Source of the DNA: JAEXZL01 sp049943125
GTDB taxonomy: Bacteria > Bacillota > Clostridia > Clostridiales > Clostridiaceae
Reading direction: 5' to 3'
Length of the DNA: 64,000 nucleotides
Assembly: GCF_049943125.1 (NCBI RefSeq)
Contig: NZ_CP188040.1
Span: forward strand, 3,816,401-3,880,400
Shown here piece by piece: positions 62,767 to 64,000 of this stretch. Positions within the stretch are counted from its first letter, which is position 1; every line of letters starts with the position of its first letter. Position numbers and translations under genes: made by a program. Below the pieces are notes generated by a model, which saw only the letters and a list, made by a program, of their open reading frames with translations, did not search any database and was not told the DNA's origin.

Positions 62767-63453
62767 TCATTTCCTCCATCTATAGCCTGTCCCCCATATA
62801 GTTTCAATATAGGTAGGATCGGAAGGATTTTCTTCTATCTTAGATCTTAAACGCCTTATATTAACATCAACAATTTTGGGATCACCGACAAAATTATAGC
62901 CCCAGGCTAAGTTTAAAAGCTCATCTCTACTGAATGCTTTACCAGGATTCTCAGTGAAGATTTTCATAATCATATATTCTTTTGGAGTTACACTGATTTC
63001 TATATTATCCTTATATAGCTTTTGTGAATATGTATCCAGCTTAAAGGGAGGTGATTCAATAATATCTCCTTCTATTTCCTCCTGTTCAGCTTCTAATCTC
63101 CTAATAAGTGCCTTAACCCTTAAGGTCACCTCCATGGGATTAAAGGGCTTTACCACATAGTCATCGGCACCATACTCAAGTCCCATTATTTTATCTAGAT
63201 CCTGTGCCTTGGCTGTGAGCATCATAATCCCTATGCTTGTAAACATCTTTCTTAACTCCTGACAAACCTTAAAGCCATCTATTCCAGGAAGCATTACATC
63301 AAGTATAGCCACTTGTGGCTTTTCAAGAGCAGCAATTCGTAAGCCTTCCTCACCGGACTCAGCTTCTAGTACTTTAAAACCGCTTCTTTCAAAATTAATT
63401 TTCAAAAAGCCTCTTATACTACTTTCATCTTCCACTAGAAGGATTTTATTCAT
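62767..63453 (-). CDS. OmpR-family response regulator
   Basis: The 228-residue protein has a receiver with acidic pocket (KILLVEDESS), phosphoacceptor Asp in AILDVMLPGIDGF, and conserved Thr and Lys (MLTAKAQ and DYVVKPF). The C-terminal winged helix contains IETIWGTGYRWRK. It would control its own operon and others. The start is ATG after GAGGAGG. It leads the regulator-kinase-lipoprotein operon; the ribosome site of the kinase is inside its final codons. Confidence 0.95.
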   Translation of the reverse strand: MNKILLVEDESSIRGFLKINFERSGFKVLEAESGEEGLRIAALEKPQVAILDVMLPGIDGFKVCQELRKMFTSIGIMMLTAKAQDLDKIMGLEYGADDYVVKPFNPMEVTLRVKALIRRLEAEQEEIEGDIIESPPFKLDTYSQKLYKDNIEISVTPKEYMIMKIFTENPGKAFSRDELLNLAWGYNFVGDPKIVDVNIRRLRSKIEENPSDPTYIETIWGTGYRWRK

Positions 63454-63624
63454 AGCACAGCCTCCTCATATCTATATTTACTCACTTTCCATCATATGCT
63501 TATTATAACAAATATCCAACTATAAGTAAAAATATTACACATGTTATTCAAAGGAATAAATAAATATTAATAAATCTAGCTACAAAAATTGAAATTTGTA
63601 TCTTATTGCCGAAATTATTATTTA

Positions 63625-63664
63625 GAAAAAAAGAGTCAAACTGAAATCAGTTTGACTCTTTTAG
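63625..63664 (-). terminator. Strong terminator downstream of the hairpin cluster
   Basis: AAAAGAGTCAAACTGA and TCAGTTTGACTCTTTT flank AA. The minus-strand side ends in seven T residues, so it stops minus-strand RNA coming from the tRNA side through the hairpin cluster. Confidence 0.88.
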
Positions 63665-63703
63665 CTAAAAACTACTAAAAGTTCAGCAATAAATCAAAGT
63701 CCC

Positions 63704-63872
63704 ATGAAGTTTGCCAATTTGCGGCAAATGAAGTTATGGCTACGCCACAATGAAGTATTGTGCTTACGCACAATATGAAGTTAAGTGTGCTACTCATGTC
63801 GCAAGACACTTCATTGCTCGTAGAGCAGCTTCTCTTGCGAAGCAAACTTCATGTGCCGAAAGGCACACTTAA
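63704..63872. repeat. Cluster of short hairpins spaced by ATGAAGT/ACTTCAT
   Basis: ATGAAGT occurs at 63704, 63728, 63750 and 63775, and in reverse complement (ACTTCAT) at 63808 and 63846. Between copies lie perfect short stems: TTGCC/GGCAA, TGGC/GCCA, ATTGTGC/GCACAAT, TGCTC/GAGCA, GCTTC/GAAGC and GTGCC/GGCAC. An outer 10-base repeat (TTAAGTGTGC 63781-63790, GCACACTTAA 63863-63872) encloses the right half, so the whole can fold as a branched cruciform. The loops differ, so it is not a CRISPR array. Confidence 0.85.
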
Positions 63873-63873
63873 T

Positions 63874-63918
63874 TCAAAAAAGACCACATTTGTCTGTTAG
63901 ACAAATGTGGTCTTTTTT
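63874..63918 (-). terminator. Terminator of tRNA-Asn
   Basis: AAAAAAGACCACATTTGTCT pairs perfectly with its complement across GTT. The tRNA 3' end at 63920 is two bases upstream, and TTTTTTG follows on the minus strand. Confidence 0.9.
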
Positions 63919-63919
63919 G

Positions 63920-63994
<75 letters not shown>

Positions 63995-64000
63995 ATACAG

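Larger units (their letters stand above)
63454..63919. other. Non-coding stretch with terminators and hairpin cluster
   Basis: No gene is seen between the regulator and the tRNA. It holds a terminator at 63625-63664, the ATGAAGT hairpin cluster at 63704-63872 and the tRNA terminator at 63874-63918. The segment 63454-63620 is an AT-rich leader of the regulator operon with nothing recognisable. Confidence 0.8.

Noticed and set aside
63704..63872. Possible CRISPR array
   Set aside because: The repeated unit is only seven bases, appears in both orientations, and the intervening segments are palindromes rather than unique spacers.

Overview
The window is AT-rich, low-GC Gram-positive DNA that reads like a spore-forming member of the Clostridiaceae (Clostridium sensu lato). 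Evidence for this: strong AGGAGG-type ribosome sites with frequent GTG/TTG starts; an alpha/beta small acid-soluble spore protein; the gene order tig-clpP-clpX-lonB-lon-yihA; a HutU of about 670 residues of the clostridial type; a PPi-type phosphofructokinase; and Fur-family, LytTR and HTH-TPR regulators. Only chromosomal genes are seen. There is no phage, insertion sequence, CRISPR array or plasmid module. Species cannot be fixed from sequence reading alone.

Layout. 1-319: a pyrimidine-rich simple repeat and the pncB leader. 320-5187: pncB, two small unknown genes, a DUF5685/J-domain/membrane-protein operon and a PerR-like Fur regulator. 5434-7242: a bactofilin, then on the minus strand a run of small unknown genes with extraordinary cysteine content, one of them (6232-6399) very short. 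7412-16653: the protein quality-control block, trigger factor, ClpP, ClpX, LonB, Lon and the GTPase YihA. 16803-20412: small Cys-rich protein, M23 peptidase with coiled coil, a 0.7-kb gap with an orphan terminator, TcaA-like membrane protein. 20421-23649: a two-gene alpha-glucan operon behind a perfect LacI-type operator. 23746-26807: ThiI and its cysteine desulfurase, and an HD-domain protein. 27048-30989: ECF S component, spore protein, two tandem HTH-TPR regulators and a YtxH-like peptide. 31076-37819: RNase H, DUF1232 protein, rhomboid, 6-phospho-beta-glucosidase, PepF and an unknown. 37970-40547: zinc-type ABC ATPase and permease, Zur-like regulator, MntP. 40792-51213: PPi-phosphofructokinase, a cysteine-desulfurase-like enzyme, DUF4397 protein, ABC-F ATPase, HtrA, a membrane-anchored pseudo-hydrolase, TsaD, a RusA-type protein with a zinc ribbon, and an SGNH hydrolase. 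51222-57294: FAD oxidoreductase, ferredoxin-type protein and a histidine-utilisation operon (hutU-ftcD-hutI, no hutH here). 57421-63453: LytTR regulator facing a membrane protein, lipid kinase, and a response regulator-kinase-lipoprotein operon. 63454-64000: a cluster of short hairpins separated by a 7-base motif, then tRNA-Asn.

The functions are mostly housekeeping: folding and proteolysis, tRNA thiolation and t6A, sugar and histidine use, metal homeostasis, envelope signalling. The most unusual items are the Cys-rich mini-membrane-protein cluster (5822-7242), the hairpin cluster beside tRNA-Asn (63704-63872), perfect palindromes at convergent gene ends that hold both stop codons and force the two proteins to share C-terminal residues, a hairpin between the ribosome site and start of lonB, and a TsaD-linked alpha/beta-hydrolase that has lost its nucleophile. 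All functions are assigned by reading motifs and recalled family features. No database search was run, and many start codons were moved from the longest reading frame to the one with the better ribosome site.
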